Assembly: GCA_021811185.1 (NCBI GenBank)
Contig: JAJZPL010000009.1
Span: 36,481 to 100,480 of the forward strand
DNA length: 64,000 nucleotides
From: a bacterium
GTDB taxonomy: Bacteria; Elusimicrobiota; Elusimicrobia; Elusimicrobiales; UBA9959
Direction: 5' to 3'
Shown: piece after piece, positions 46,892-55,508 of the stretch
Layout of the letters: each line of letters starts with the position of its first letter
Position numbering within the stretch: the stretch's first letter is position 1
Translations under genes and position numbers: made by a program
The notes under the pieces: generated by a model
Seen by the model: the letters and a program-made list of their open reading frames with translations, nothing else
Database searches by the model: none
Told to the model about the DNA's origin: nothing

Positions 46892-47740
46892 GTGGCGACT
46901 AAAACTTACAAAGCGGGGTTGATCGGCCTGCCCCTTTCCAGATCCCTTTCCCCCGGGATCTTCCGCATCTTCTCGGGGCTCACGGGCGCGGCCATAACCT
47001 ATGAGCTGCGCGAATGCGGCGCCGGCGAACTGGCGGCCGTAATAGCCTCGCTGAAGACCGGAGGCTGGGCCGGCTTCAACGTTACCCTCCCCCACAAACA
47101 AGCCGTTTTTTCGCTCCTGGCCCAGGCGGACCCGGCTTCGCGCGAGATCCGCGCCGTCAACGCGGCGCGCTTCGGGAAAGCGGGCCTGGAAGGCCTCAAC
47201 ACCGACGCCGGCGCCGTGCGCGAAGCCCTTGAGGAACATGGCGCGGAGACGGCCGGCAAAGCCGCCGTGGTCTTCGGCTCCGGCGGAGCCGCCGCCGCGG
47301 CCGGCTGGGCGCTGGGGCGTTCGGGCGCGGCTTCGGTTACCTTCAACGCCAGGAACCGGGCCGCGGCCGCCGCAATAGCGGGCAGGCTGGGCGCGGCTTT
47401 CCCCCGTACTATTTTTTCAGACGCTGAATTCTCCGCCCCCTCGGCTGCCGCCGGCATCCTGGTGAACGCCACGCCGCTGGGCATGTACCAGCCCGGCAGG
47501 CCGCCCTGTACCCCGGGGCGCGGCACGGTCTGCCTGGACCTGGCCTACGCGCCCGCTGGCACGGAATTCATAGCCGCGGCCCGGGCGGCCGGGGCCGGGA
47601 CCATAGACGGGCTCGAGGTGCTGGTGAGGCAGGCTTCCCTCTCGCTTAAATTCTGGACGGGCCTGCCGGGCGGGGATATAGTAAAATTTAACCGTGAAGC
47701 CATCGGGCTTTTCAGGAAGCAGCTTCTAATGGGGGACTGA
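46892..47740 (+). CDS. aroE: shikimate dehydrogenase
   Basis: GTG start; GLPLSRSLSPGIF, FNVTLPHKQAVF, VFGSGGAAAAAGWAL. Confidence 0.9.
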   Translation: MATKTYKAGLIGLPLSRSLSPGIFRIFSGLTGAAITYELRECGAGELAAVIASLKTGGWAGFNVTLPHKQAVFSLLAQADPASREIRAVNAARFGKAGLEGLNTDAGAVREALEEHGAETAGKAAVVFGSGGAAAAAGWALGRSGAASVTFNARNRAAAAAIAGRLGAAFPRTIFSDAEFSAPSAAAGILVNATPLGMYQPGRPPCTPGRGTVCLDLAYAPAGTEFIAAARAAGAGTIDGLEVLVRQASLSLKFWTGLPGGDIVKFNREAIGLFRKQLLMGD

Positions 47741-48762
47741 TGCTAAGACACCTTACCGCCGGGGAATCGCACGGCGAATATCTCACCGGCATTCTGGAAG
47801 GCTTCCCCGCGGGAGTCAAAATAACCCCGGCCTTGATAGAGGCCCAGCTCAGGCGCCGCCGCCAGGCACCCGGCCGCAGCGCCCGCCAGGCCCTGGAGAC
47901 CGACCAGTTCAAAATAATTTCAGGCGTGGCCGCCGGGCTTACCACCGGCGCCCCCATCAGCGTGCTGATCGCCAACAAAGGCCGCGCGCTGCCGCCCGCC
48001 TCCAGCCTGCCCAGGCCCGGCCACGCCGACCTGGCCGGCATGCTCAAGTACGACACTTTGAACGCCTCGCTGATCCGCGAAAGGGCCAGCGCCCGCGAAA
48101 CCGCCGCCGGCGTGGCGCTGGGCGCCTTCGCGCTGCGCTTCCTCGAAATGCTGGACGTCGGCGTCAATTCCCGCGTGCTTAGCCTCGGCGAGCTCGGCCG
48201 GCTCACGGCGGAGAGCGCCGCGGCGGAGATCCTGCGCGCCCGCAAAGCCGGCGATACCTTGGGCGGGATCTTCGAACTTACCGTGGAGAACCTGCCCGCC
48301 GGGCTGGGCGGCTTCGGCCAGCGAGACCGCAGGCTGGGCGCGCGCCTCGGCGCGGCGCTGCTGGGCATAAACGGCGTAAAAGGTTTCGAGATAGGAGGCG
48401 GCTTCAGCCTGGCCGCGCTCGGCGGCAAAGCGGCTTCCCTGGACCCCGGGCTTTCCGGCGGCCTGGACGGCGGCATGACCAACGGCCGGGTCCTGCGCGT
48501 GCGCTGCGCGGTAAAGCCGGTGCCGGGCCTGCCCGGAGGTTCGCCCTCCACGGACCTCAAGAGCTTCCGTAAAAAACTTTCCAGCTCCGCCACCTCCGAC
48601 ACCACCGCGGTCTTCGCGGCGGCGGTGATAGCCGAGAACGCGGCCGCGCTGGAGCTGGCCGGCGCCGTGCTGGAGAAATTCGGCGGCGACTCCCTGGGCG
48701 AGATAAGAACGCGGGTGGACGAATGGCGAAAAAGAACACAAAAGATCCTGCGCCGGCTGTAA
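47740..48762 (+). CDS. aroC: chorismate synthase
   Basis: LRHLTAGESHGEYLTGILEGFPAG, RPGHADLAGMLKY, RERASARETAAGVALGA. Confidence 0.95.
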   Translation: MLRHLTAGESHGEYLTGILEGFPAGVKITPALIEAQLRRRRQAPGRSARQALETDQFKIISGVAAGLTTGAPISVLIANKGRALPPASSLPRPGHADLAGMLKYDTLNASLIRERASARETAAGVALGAFALRFLEMLDVGVNSRVLSLGELGRLTAESAAAEILRARKAGDTLGGIFELTVENLPAGLGGFGQRDRRLGARLGAALLGINGVKGFEIGGGFSLAALGGKAASLDPGLSGGLDGGMTNGRVLRVRCAVKPVPGLPGGSPSTDLKSFRKKLSSSATSDTTAVFAAAVIAENAAALELAGAVLEKFGGDSLGEIRTRVDEWRKRTQKILRRL

Positions 48763-49271
48763 GGAACATCTTCCTGACCGGCTTCATGTGCGCGGGCAAA
48801 ACCTCCGCAGGGAAGCTGCTCGCCCGCGCGCTGGGCCGGCCTCTTGCCGACAGCGACGCGCTGGCGGAGAAGAAGGCCGGGAACTCCGTCTCCGCCATCG
48901 TTGAGCAACGCGGGCTGGCGGCTTTCCGCAAGCTGGAGTCCGCCTGCGTTAAAGAACTGGCCGCGGGCCGGGGGCGCGTGATAGCGCTGGGCGGCGGGAT
49001 CTACCCTTCCCACAGGTGGAAAGGCGCGCTGGCGGCCTCCGGCATAACGGTTTTCCTCCATTGCCCCTGGAACGAACTGGAGAAACGGCTTAAGCCGGAA
49101 GCGGGCACGAGGCCGCTGCTTAAAGGCGCCTGGGCCGCCGCCGGCCCGCGCGCCAAAAAACTTTACGCCGCCCGCCTGCCTTTCTACCGCAGGGCGGACA
49201 TAACCATAAACACCGCAGGTCTCACGCCCGCCCGGACCGCGGCGAAAATAAAGAAAGCGATAAAACTATGA
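48723..49271 (+). CDS. aroK: shikimate kinase
   Basis: IFLTGFMCAGKTSAGKLLARAL, ALGGGIY. Confidence 0.9.
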   Translation: MAKKNTKDPAPAVRNIFLTGFMCAGKTSAGKLLARALGRPLADSDALAEKKAGNSVSAIVEQRGLAAFRKLESACVKELAAGRGRVIALGGGIYPSHRWKGALAASGITVFLHCPWNELEKRLKPEAGTRPLLKGAWAAAGPRAKKLYAARLPFYRRADITINTAGLTPARTAAKIKKAIKL

Positions 49272-50359
49272 AAACCTTCAGCTATACGGTCAACGATTCG
49301 AAGACGGTGAAAGCGGCGCTGGGCCGCGGCATGGCAAACATCCCGGCGGACTTCCCGGAGATCTTCAACGGGGTCGACAAGGTGTGCCTGGTGACCGGCA
49401 CCGACGCGCCGCCCAGCCTCAGGGCCAGGGCGCTCGCGCTTTTCCCGGAGAAAAAAGGCCACCATTTTTACTTCTGGCTGCCGCCCTCGGAAAAAGCCAA
49501 GACGCTGGAGCAGGCCGGCGAGCTGGCCGCCTTTCTTTTCGAACATGGCTTTTCCCGCAATTCGCTGATCATAGCCGCGGGCGGCGGCGCGGTTACGGAC
49601 CTGGCCGGATTCGCGGCCTCCATCTACATGCGCGGCATAGCGTGGGTCAGCGTGCCCACCACTTTCCTGGCGCAGATCGACGCGGGGCTCGGCGGCAAGA
49701 CCGCCGTGAACCTGGCCGGCGCCAAGAACATCGCCGGCACCTTCCACCAGCCGGCGCTCTCCGTGTGCGACACGGCCTTCCTGGACTCGCTGCCGCACTC
49801 CGAGCTGCGCTCCGGCGCGGGCGAACTGGTAAAGTACGCCATGATCGGCCCCGGGGCGCTGCGCCGCGTGGTGGAAAAGAACCTCTCTAAAACCCTGGCC
49901 GGCGACAAGAGCGCCCTGACCGCCTGCGTCAGCGCCTGCGCCGCCTATAAGATCAAGCTGGTCGCCAAGGACGAGCGCGACGAAAGCGGCCTGCGCGAAA
50001 GGCTGAACTTCGGCCATACCGCCGGACACGCCTTCGAGGCTATGGCCGGCGGCAGGCTGCCGCACGGAGAGGCCGTGGCCAGGGGTCTGCGCTTCGCCCT
50101 TATAGCCTCGCGCGAGAAAGGCCTGCTGGGCAAAGCCGCTTTCCACAAGGCCGACGCGCTGATAGACGCGCTGCGCCTGCCGCCCGCCGGCGCGGTACGG
50201 CGCGACTTCCGGCAGTTCCTCTCGCTGGTCTCGCGCGACAAGAAGGCGCGCGGCGCCGCCAACCGCTTTCTGCTCGCCGAAGGCCCCGGCCGCCTGCGCG
50301 CGGCGGAGGACCTGAAGCCGGCCATCCTGAAAAAGGCCTTCGAGGGAGCGCTCAAATGA
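49268..50359 (+). CDS. aroB: 3-dehydroquinate synthase
   Basis: AAGGGAVTDLAGFAASIYMRGIAWVSVPTTFLAQIDAGLGGKTAVNL. Confidence 0.95.
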   Translation: MKTFSYTVNDSKTVKAALGRGMANIPADFPEIFNGVDKVCLVTGTDAPPSLRARALALFPEKKGHHFYFWLPPSEKAKTLEQAGELAAFLFEHGFSRNSLIIAAGGGAVTDLAGFAASIYMRGIAWVSVPTTFLAQIDAGLGGKTAVNLAGAKNIAGTFHQPALSVCDTAFLDSLPHSELRSGAGELVKYAMIGPGALRRVVEKNLSKTLAGDKSALTACVSACAAYKIKLVAKDERDESGLRERLNFGHTAGHAFEAMAGGRLPHGEAVARGLRFALIASREKGLLGKAAFHKADALIDALRLPPAGAVRRDFRQFLSLVSRDKKARGAANRFLLAEGPGRLRAAEDLKPAILKKAFEGALK

Positions 50360-50781
50360 ACATCCTGGTCATCCACGGCCCGAACCTTCACCTGCTGGGC
50401 AAAAGGCAGCCGGAGATCTACGGCGCCGAAACCCTGGCGCAGCTGAACTGCCGCATAAAAAAACGCGCGGCCGCGCTCGGCGTGAAAGTCCGGATCTTCC
50501 AGAGCAACTGCGAAGGCGCCATCATCGACCTGCTCACCGCGCACGCGGCCTGGGCCGACGCGCTGGTGATCAACCCGGCCGCCTACACGCATTACAGCTA
50601 CGCCATCCGCGATGCCATAGCCGCGCTGGCCCTTCCCGCCGTGGAGGTGCACCTCAGCGATATTTCCAAGCGCGAGCCTTTCAGGAAGGTCTCCGTGATA
50701 AAGCCGGTCTGCCTCGCGCAATTTAAAGGCGGCGGCGCGGCCTCCTACCTTAAAGCTTTGGACTACCTCAAGAAGAAATGA
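50356..50781 (+). CDS. aroQ: 3-dehydroquinate dehydratase, type II
   Basis: HGPNLHLLGKRQPEIYG, QSNCEGAIIDLL, INPAAYTHYSYAIRDA. Confidence 0.94.
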   Translation: MNILVIHGPNLHLLGKRQPEIYGAETLAQLNCRIKKRAAALGVKVRIFQSNCEGAIIDLLTAHAAWADALVINPAAYTHYSYAIRDAIAALALPAVEVHLSDISKREPFRKVSVIKPVCLAQFKGGGAASYLKALDYLKKK

Positions 50782-52016
50782 AGAGCTACACGCCCCCGGC
50801 GGATAAATCCATGACCATAAGGGCGCTGCTGCTGGCGGCCCTGGCCCGGGGCGGCGCGCGCATCGAGAACCCGCTGAGCTGCGAGGACACCGAAGCCGCG
50901 CTCGGCTGCCTGGCGGCGCTCGGCGTCAGGACGGCCAGGGACGGCAGCGCTTTGCTGGTGACCGGCGAAGGCCCGGAAGGGCTGCGGCAGCCGGCCGGCC
51001 CGCTGGACGCCGGCGAATCCGGCGCGCTGGCCAGAATGCTCGCCGGCCTGCTCGCCGGGCGGCCTTTCCCTTCCGAAATTACCGGGCGCGGCTCGCTCCT
51101 TAAAAGGCCGATGCGGCCTTTGGCCGAAGCCCTCGCCAAGCTGGGCGCCAAGGTAGGCACGAACTCCGGCCTGCTGCCGGTCTCCATAAAGCCCGCGGCG
51201 CTGCGCGGGGCCAAGATCTCCGGAGTAGAGAGCGCGCAGGTAAAATCCGCGCTGCTGCTGGCCGGGCTCCAGGCCGCCGGCCCCACCGAGATAAAAGAAA
51301 AATTCCAGACCCGCGACCACACCGAACGCCTGCTGGCGCTGATGGGCGCGGACATAAAGATGGCGCCCCGCCGCACCGACATCGGCCCCGGGCCGCTCAC
51401 CGCCAGGCCGGTAACCGTGCCGGGGGACATTTCTTCGGCCGCGCCTTTCATAGCCGCCGCGCTGCTCTCCGGCCAGCCGCTCACGCTCAACGCCTGCGGC
51501 CTCAACCAGACCCGGCTGGGCTTCATCCGCGCGCTTCAAAAGATGGGCGCCAAGATAAGCCTTAAGGTCGGCGGCACCTTCCCCGAACCCGAAGGCAGCC
51601 TGGAAGTACGGCCTTCCAAACTTAAAGGCATCCGCGTTACCCCGGCGGAGATCCCGGCCATGATTGACGAGATCCCCCTGCTGGCGGTAGTGGCCGCGCG
51701 GGCGAAAGGGAAAACCGTTATAAGCGGTATAGAGGGACTGCGCTCGAAGGAATCCGACAGGATAGAAAGCACGCTGGCGCTGCTGGCCGCCCTCGGCGTG
51801 AAAGCTTCCTACGCCAAAGGTTCGCTTACCGTAACCGGCCAGGCGAAGTTCAAAGCCGCCGCGCCCGTCGACACTTTCAACGACCACCGCATCGCCATGG
51901 CGGCCGCCGCCGCCTCCACGGCCTGCCCCGGCCTGAAAATAAAAAACCCGGGCTGCGTGAACAAATCATACCCGGGTTTCTGGCGCGACTTCAAAAAACT
52001 CTTCAAAGCGCTTTAA
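50778..52016 (+). CDS. aroA: 3-phosphoshikimate 1-carboxyvinyltransferase
   Basis: PADKSMTIRALLLAAL, SAQVKSALLLAGL, FNDHRIAMAAA. Confidence 0.93.
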   Translation: MKSYTPPADKSMTIRALLLAALARGGARIENPLSCEDTEAALGCLAALGVRTARDGSALLVTGEGPEGLRQPAGPLDAGESGALARMLAGLLAGRPFPSEITGRGSLLKRPMRPLAEALAKLGAKVGTNSGLLPVSIKPAALRGAKISGVESAQVKSALLLAGLQAAGPTEIKEKFQTRDHTERLLALMGADIKMAPRRTDIGPGPLTARPVTVPGDISSAAPFIAAALLSGQPLTLNACGLNQTRLGFIRALQKMGAKISLKVGGTFPEPEGSLEVRPSKLKGIRVTPAEIPAMIDEIPLLAVVAARAKGKTVISGIEGLRSKESDRIESTLALLAALGVKASYAKGSLTVTGQAKFKAAAPVDTFNDHRIAMAAAAASTACPGLKIKNPGCVNKSYPGFWRDFKKLFKAL

Positions 52017-52506
52017 GCAAAGCCTGCCCGTACCGCTTGGCGGGGACAGGGCCGTTGGCGGTTATCAGTTTGCCGTCCACCTCCAGCTCGGCGCCCGTGC
52101 ATTTCCCGCCGCTCTTCTCCACTTCCGCCGCCCCGTCGGGGAAACAGGTCACAGTCCTGCCCTTGAGCAGCCCCGCGTGGGCCAGCGCCACCGGCGAGAT
52201 GCAGATGGAACCCACCACCTTGCCGAGCTCCATGGCTTTTTTAAAGATAGCGTGCACCGCCGGGGTGTCCAGGTCGCCCAGCGCGCCGGGCCCGCCCACC
52301 AGCGTGAGCGCGTCGTAATCCGCGGGGTTTATCTCGTCCACGGTCTTATCCACCTGCGCGGTAAGCCTGAACTTGCCGCTGGCTGTGCCGAGCGAGGTGG
52401 AAACGGTCACCACCTTGTGCCCGGCGGCCTCCAGCACCTTCTTCGGCTCGCTGTACTCCTCGTCGCGGAAACCCTTGAAAGCTATGAACATGGCTATTTT
52501 TTTCAT
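52003..52506 (-). CDS. DJ-1/PfpI family protein
   Basis: DALTLVGGPGALGDL, GSICISPVALAHAGLLKGRTVTCFP. Confidence 0.88.
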   Translation of the reverse strand: MKKIAMFIAFKGFRDEEYSEPKKVLEAAGHKVVTVSTSLGTASGKFRLTAQVDKTVDEINPADYDALTLVGGPGALGDLDTPAVHAIFKKAMELGKVVGSICISPVALAHAGLLKGRTVTCFPDGAAEVEKSGGKCTGAELEVDGKLITANGPVPAKRYGQALLKAL

Positions 52507-52570
52507 AAAGAATCAAGTCCCCCTTGTTATAAAAGCATTATAACAAAGGCGGGCAAATCCCAAAAAGTAT

Positions 52571-53626
52571 TTACCTGCCGCCGGCGGCGGATAGGGCCAG
52601 GTCGGCGCGGTACTGGGCCACCGAACGGCGGGAAAGGTCAACGCCGTGCCGCGCTTTTAGTTCCCCGCGCAGTTTCTCGTCGCTCAGCGCGGGGTTCTCC
52701 ACGGCCAGCGCGTAAAGCCGCTCCAGGTTCACTTCTTTGGAACTCGGCAGCAGCACGGTCATGGGGGCTTCCATCCCCCAGGGCATCTGGATGGATTTAT
52801 TGGAGACCAGCCGGTTCAGCACGCTGGTATGCACTTCCAGGTTCTTGGCCAGCGTCTTCTGCGAGAGCGGGCGGCGGCGGCCAGGCTCGCCGGTGGCGAG
52901 GTAGTCGGCCTGCACGCTGATCAGGATTTCCAGCGCGCGGTACAGCGTGGTCTTGCGCTTGTCGGCGAACTCCAGGCGCTTGATCACCTTCTCGATGCCG
53001 GTCTTCTCGGAGTCCGGCAGACCGCGCAGCAGCTCCGCCAGCTTGTCGCCGTCCACCTTGTAGCGGCCTTTCCAGATCTCGCGGTGGAAGAAGGCCAGCA
53101 CCGGCGCGCCTTCGACCATCTCGATGCCGGCCACAGCGCTGAAAACTTTCGCCGCCGGGGCGGGGGCCGCCCCTTCGAACTCGGCCTGGATGAAAGCCCG
53201 GTTCACAAAATCGCGCAGGCGTTCCGCGTCCTGCACCGTAATGTCGCATTCCTCCGCCCGCTCCACGTCGCTCATTACGGCGTCTTTAAGGAAGCAGGCC
53301 TCGAACTTCTCCTGGCCTATGCCCTGTATCATACCCACCAGGTCGCCTTTGCCGTCCGCCAGTTCCGGCAGGTCCCCGCCCGAAAGTTTAAGCCCGTAGC
53401 CGGCGTACTTGCGCGCGGCGTAACGGGCCGAAGGGAATTCCGCCAGGTTCATGGCGCCGGAGCTCTTAAGCAGCTGGAAGAACCGGTTCCCCTCCACCGC
53501 GGCCAGTTCCTTCTCGAACTCCTCTTCGGACATGGCCGCCATATGCGCCAGCTTCAGCGCGCCCCTCAGCGCGGCCGAGGTTTTTGTGCCTGTGGACAGT
53601 ATCAGTTTGTGACCGGTAAATTTCAT
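52571..53626 (-). CDS. divergent sigma-54 (RpoN)-like factor, about 351 aa
   Basis: N-terminus HKLILSTGTKTSAALRGALKLAHMAAMSEEEFEKEL resembles RpoN region I; KTTLYRALEILISVQADYLATGEPGRRRPLSQKTLAKNLEVHTSVLNRLVSNKSIQMPWG resembles the core/HTH region; SRRSVAQYRADLAL resembles the RpoN box (ARRTVAKYRE). Confidence 0.75.
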   Translation of the reverse strand: MKFTGHKLILSTGTKTSAALRGALKLAHMAAMSEEEFEKELAAVEGNRFFQLLKSSGAMNLAEFPSARYAARKYAGYGLKLSGGDLPELADGKGDLVGMIQGIGQEKFEACFLKDAVMSDVERAEECDITVQDAERLRDFVNRAFIQAEFEGAAPAPAAKVFSAVAGIEMVEGAPVLAFFHREIWKGRYKVDGDKLAELLRGLPDSEKTGIEKVIKRLEFADKRKTTLYRALEILISVQADYLATGEPGRRRPLSQKTLAKNLEVHTSVLNRLVSNKSIQMPWGMEAPMTVLLPSSKEVNLERLYALAVENPALSDEKLRGELKARHGVDLSRRSVAQYRADLALSAAGGR

Positions 53627-53675
53627 ATGGATTCCCTTTGACCGCCCGGTTATTATAACCATTACTAACAATAAA

Positions 53676-53692
53676 GAGCAATTTTAATGCCA
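53676..53692 (-). promoter_or_regulatory. putative sigma-54 (-24/-12) promoter of the RpoN-like gene
   Basis: TGGCAT-TAAAA-TTGC-TC, GG-N10-GC spacing, about 50 bp upstream of the ATG. Confidence 0.7.
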
Positions 53693-53770
53693 ATAATCCG
53701 CGCCGGCCCCTCTTCCATATGCGGCACTGCGGCCCCTATTTTCTGTATAATTGGGGCAGGGGACAAATCA

Positions 53771-53782
53771 TTTCATTTGAAA
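53771..53782. promoter_or_regulatory. putative enhancer dyad (UAS-like)
   Basis: TTTCA-TT-TGAAA, about 80 bp upstream of the -24 element. Confidence 0.45.
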
Positions 53783-53809
53783 ATATTCTTCTCGCCCGAA
53801 AAGGAACCC

Positions 53810-55150
53810 ATGGAAAAGCTCAATATCCTGGTGCTCGAAGACGACAAGCTGGCGCAGAAAGTGATGGCGTCGCATCTTTCCGCCCATAACGTGGACATAG
53901 CCGGCGATCTCAAGACCGCGCTCAAGAAAATAGAGACGGGAAAATACGACATCGGTTTTTTCGACCTGATGCTGGGCCCGGACGACGACTACTCCGGCCT
54001 CAAGGCCATCCAGCCGGCCGTGGCCAAGGGCATCCACGCCGTGGTAGTCTCCAGCTCGGACTCGGACGCGACCATAGACCGCGCCTACGAGCTGGGCGCG
54101 GCGGACTTCTACGCCAAGGGCAACGAAGAGTCGAACGTCGGGGATATCCTGCGCAAGTTCGTCCAGAACCGCAAGGCCGCCGGCGCCGCCGACATTTTCA
54201 CCTCGGCCTTCATCACCGAGGACGCCGAAACCCGCGCCGCCGCGACGGAGGCGCTAAAGTACGCGCCCACCGAGCTGCCTATCCTGATCCTGGGCCCGTC
54301 GGGCACGGGCAAAACCTCGCTGGCCAAGGTACTGCACGAGCATTCCGGCCGCGAGGGCGCTTTCGTCTCCATCAACTGCTCGGCGTACACCGAGGACCTG
54401 CTGGAGGCCGAGCTGTTCGGCTACAAGAAAGGCGCTTTCACCGGCGCCGGCGACCACCGCAAGGGCCGCCTGCTGGAGGCGCATAAAGGCACGCTGTTCC
54501 TGGACGAGATCGGCACCATGAGCCTGAACATGCAGATGAAGCTGCTGAAATCCATAGAGGAGCGCTCGTTCTACCCGCTGGGCTCGGAGAAGCCCGAGCA
54601 TTCCGAGTTCCGCATCATCAGCGCCACGCTGGAAGACCCGCAGGCGCTGATAGCCCAGGGCAAGATGCGCTTCGACCTGTTCCAGCGCGTGCACGGCTTC
54701 ACCATCAAGCTCAAGCCGCTCTCGCACCGCAAGGCGGACATCTTCCCGCTGATCCAGCATTTCACCAAGGGCGGCAAGCGCCTCTCGTTCACGGCCGAGG
54801 CCAGGGAATTCATGGAGAATTACGCCTGGCCCGGCAACGTGCGCGAGCTCAAGAAGTTCGTGGACCTGCTCTCCAGCGGCGCCGGCGGCCGCGTGGACGC
54901 CGAAGCGGTGAAGAAGCACCTGAAAGGGCAGGAAAGCCCGCGCGCCGAGGCCGGCGACGGGAACATTTACGCGTACGCCCTGCAGCACGGCCTGGAAGCC
55001 GCGCTGGACAGGACCGCCGCAGAGATCATCATGCGCAACCTGGCGGAGAACAAAGGCAAGAAGACCAAGACCATGGCGGACCTGAAAATTTCCACCAGGC
55101 TGCTTTACGCCACGCTCAAGAAGAGCGGGTTCGAGATGGAGGAAAAATGA
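53810..55150 (+). CDS. sigma-54-dependent response regulator (REC-AAA+-HTH)
   Basis: REC ([13 protein letters not shown]), Walker [24 protein letters not shown] (GAFTGA), Walker [10 protein letters not shown]-terminal helical DNA-binding region. Confidence 0.93.
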   Translation: MEKLNILVLEDDKLAQKVMASHLSAHNVDIAGDLKTALKKIETGKYDIGFFDLMLGPDDDYSGLKAIQPAVAKGIHAVVVSSSDSDATIDRAYELGAADFYAKGNEESNVGDILRKFVQNRKAAGAADIFTSAFITEDAETRAAATEALKYAPTELPILILGPSGTGKTSLAKVLHEHSGREGAFVSINCSAYTEDLLEAELFGYKKGAFTGAGDHRKGRLLEAHKGTLFLDEIGTMSLNMQMKLLKSIEERSFYPLGSEKPEHSEFRIISATLEDPQALIAQGKMRFDLFQRVHGFTIKLKPLSHRKADIFPLIQHFTKGGKRLSFTAEAREFMENYAWPGNVRELKKFVDLLSSGAGGRVDAEAVKKHLKGQESPRAEAGDGNIYAYALQHGLEAALDRTAAEIIMRNLAENKGKKTKTMADLKISTRLLYATLKKSGFEMEEK

Positions 55151-55329
55151 CCGCTCCCGACGCTACCAAGCTCCTGCACGACCTTAAATCCAAATGCGCC
55201 AGCCTCAAGAGCGCGGCCGAGCTTTACAAGGACTGCTCCCCCGCCGAGAAAAAAGAAATGCTGGCCCTGATGACCGCCGCGGCGGACGAGATAGCCGGCA
55301 CGGTTTCCGCGCTCGCCAAGGCTTCTTAA
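55147..55329 (+). CDS. 60-aa stand-alone DHp/HisKA-like helical hairpin protein
   Basis: LLHDLKSKCASLKSAAELYK...EKKEMLALMTAAADEIAGTVSALAKA resembles a histidine-kinase H-box hairpin; ATGA overlap with the REC-AAA gene. Confidence 0.6.
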   Translation: MTAPDATKLLHDLKSKCASLKSAAELYKDCSPAEKKEMLALMTAAADEIAGTVSALAKAS

Positions 55330-55451
55330 CCATCAGCCGCGCCCGGGAAACCCCTGCCGCGCCGACTTACCCCCCGTTAAACCGCTTAGAAATTTTGGAG
55401 CGGGCCGCCCTACCCCTGCTTAACTGGTACAGCCCGCTCACGCACGCTATA

Positions 55452-55468
55452 GAGCATTTTTTATGCCA
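55452..55468 (-). promoter_or_regulatory. second -24/-12-like element
   Basis: TGGCAT-AAAAA-ATGC-TC with GG-N10-GC spacing, between convergent operons. Confidence 0.4.
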
Positions 55469-55508
55469 ATCCCGGCAAGGCGCGCCTGGGTCTTGATGGT
55501 AAACGGCG

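Noticed and set aside
53621-53632. TTTCATATGGAT at the RpoN-like start codon as a further enhancer dyad
   Set aside because: Only one half-site fits, and it is the ATG AAA TTT start of the gene, downstream of the predicted promoter.
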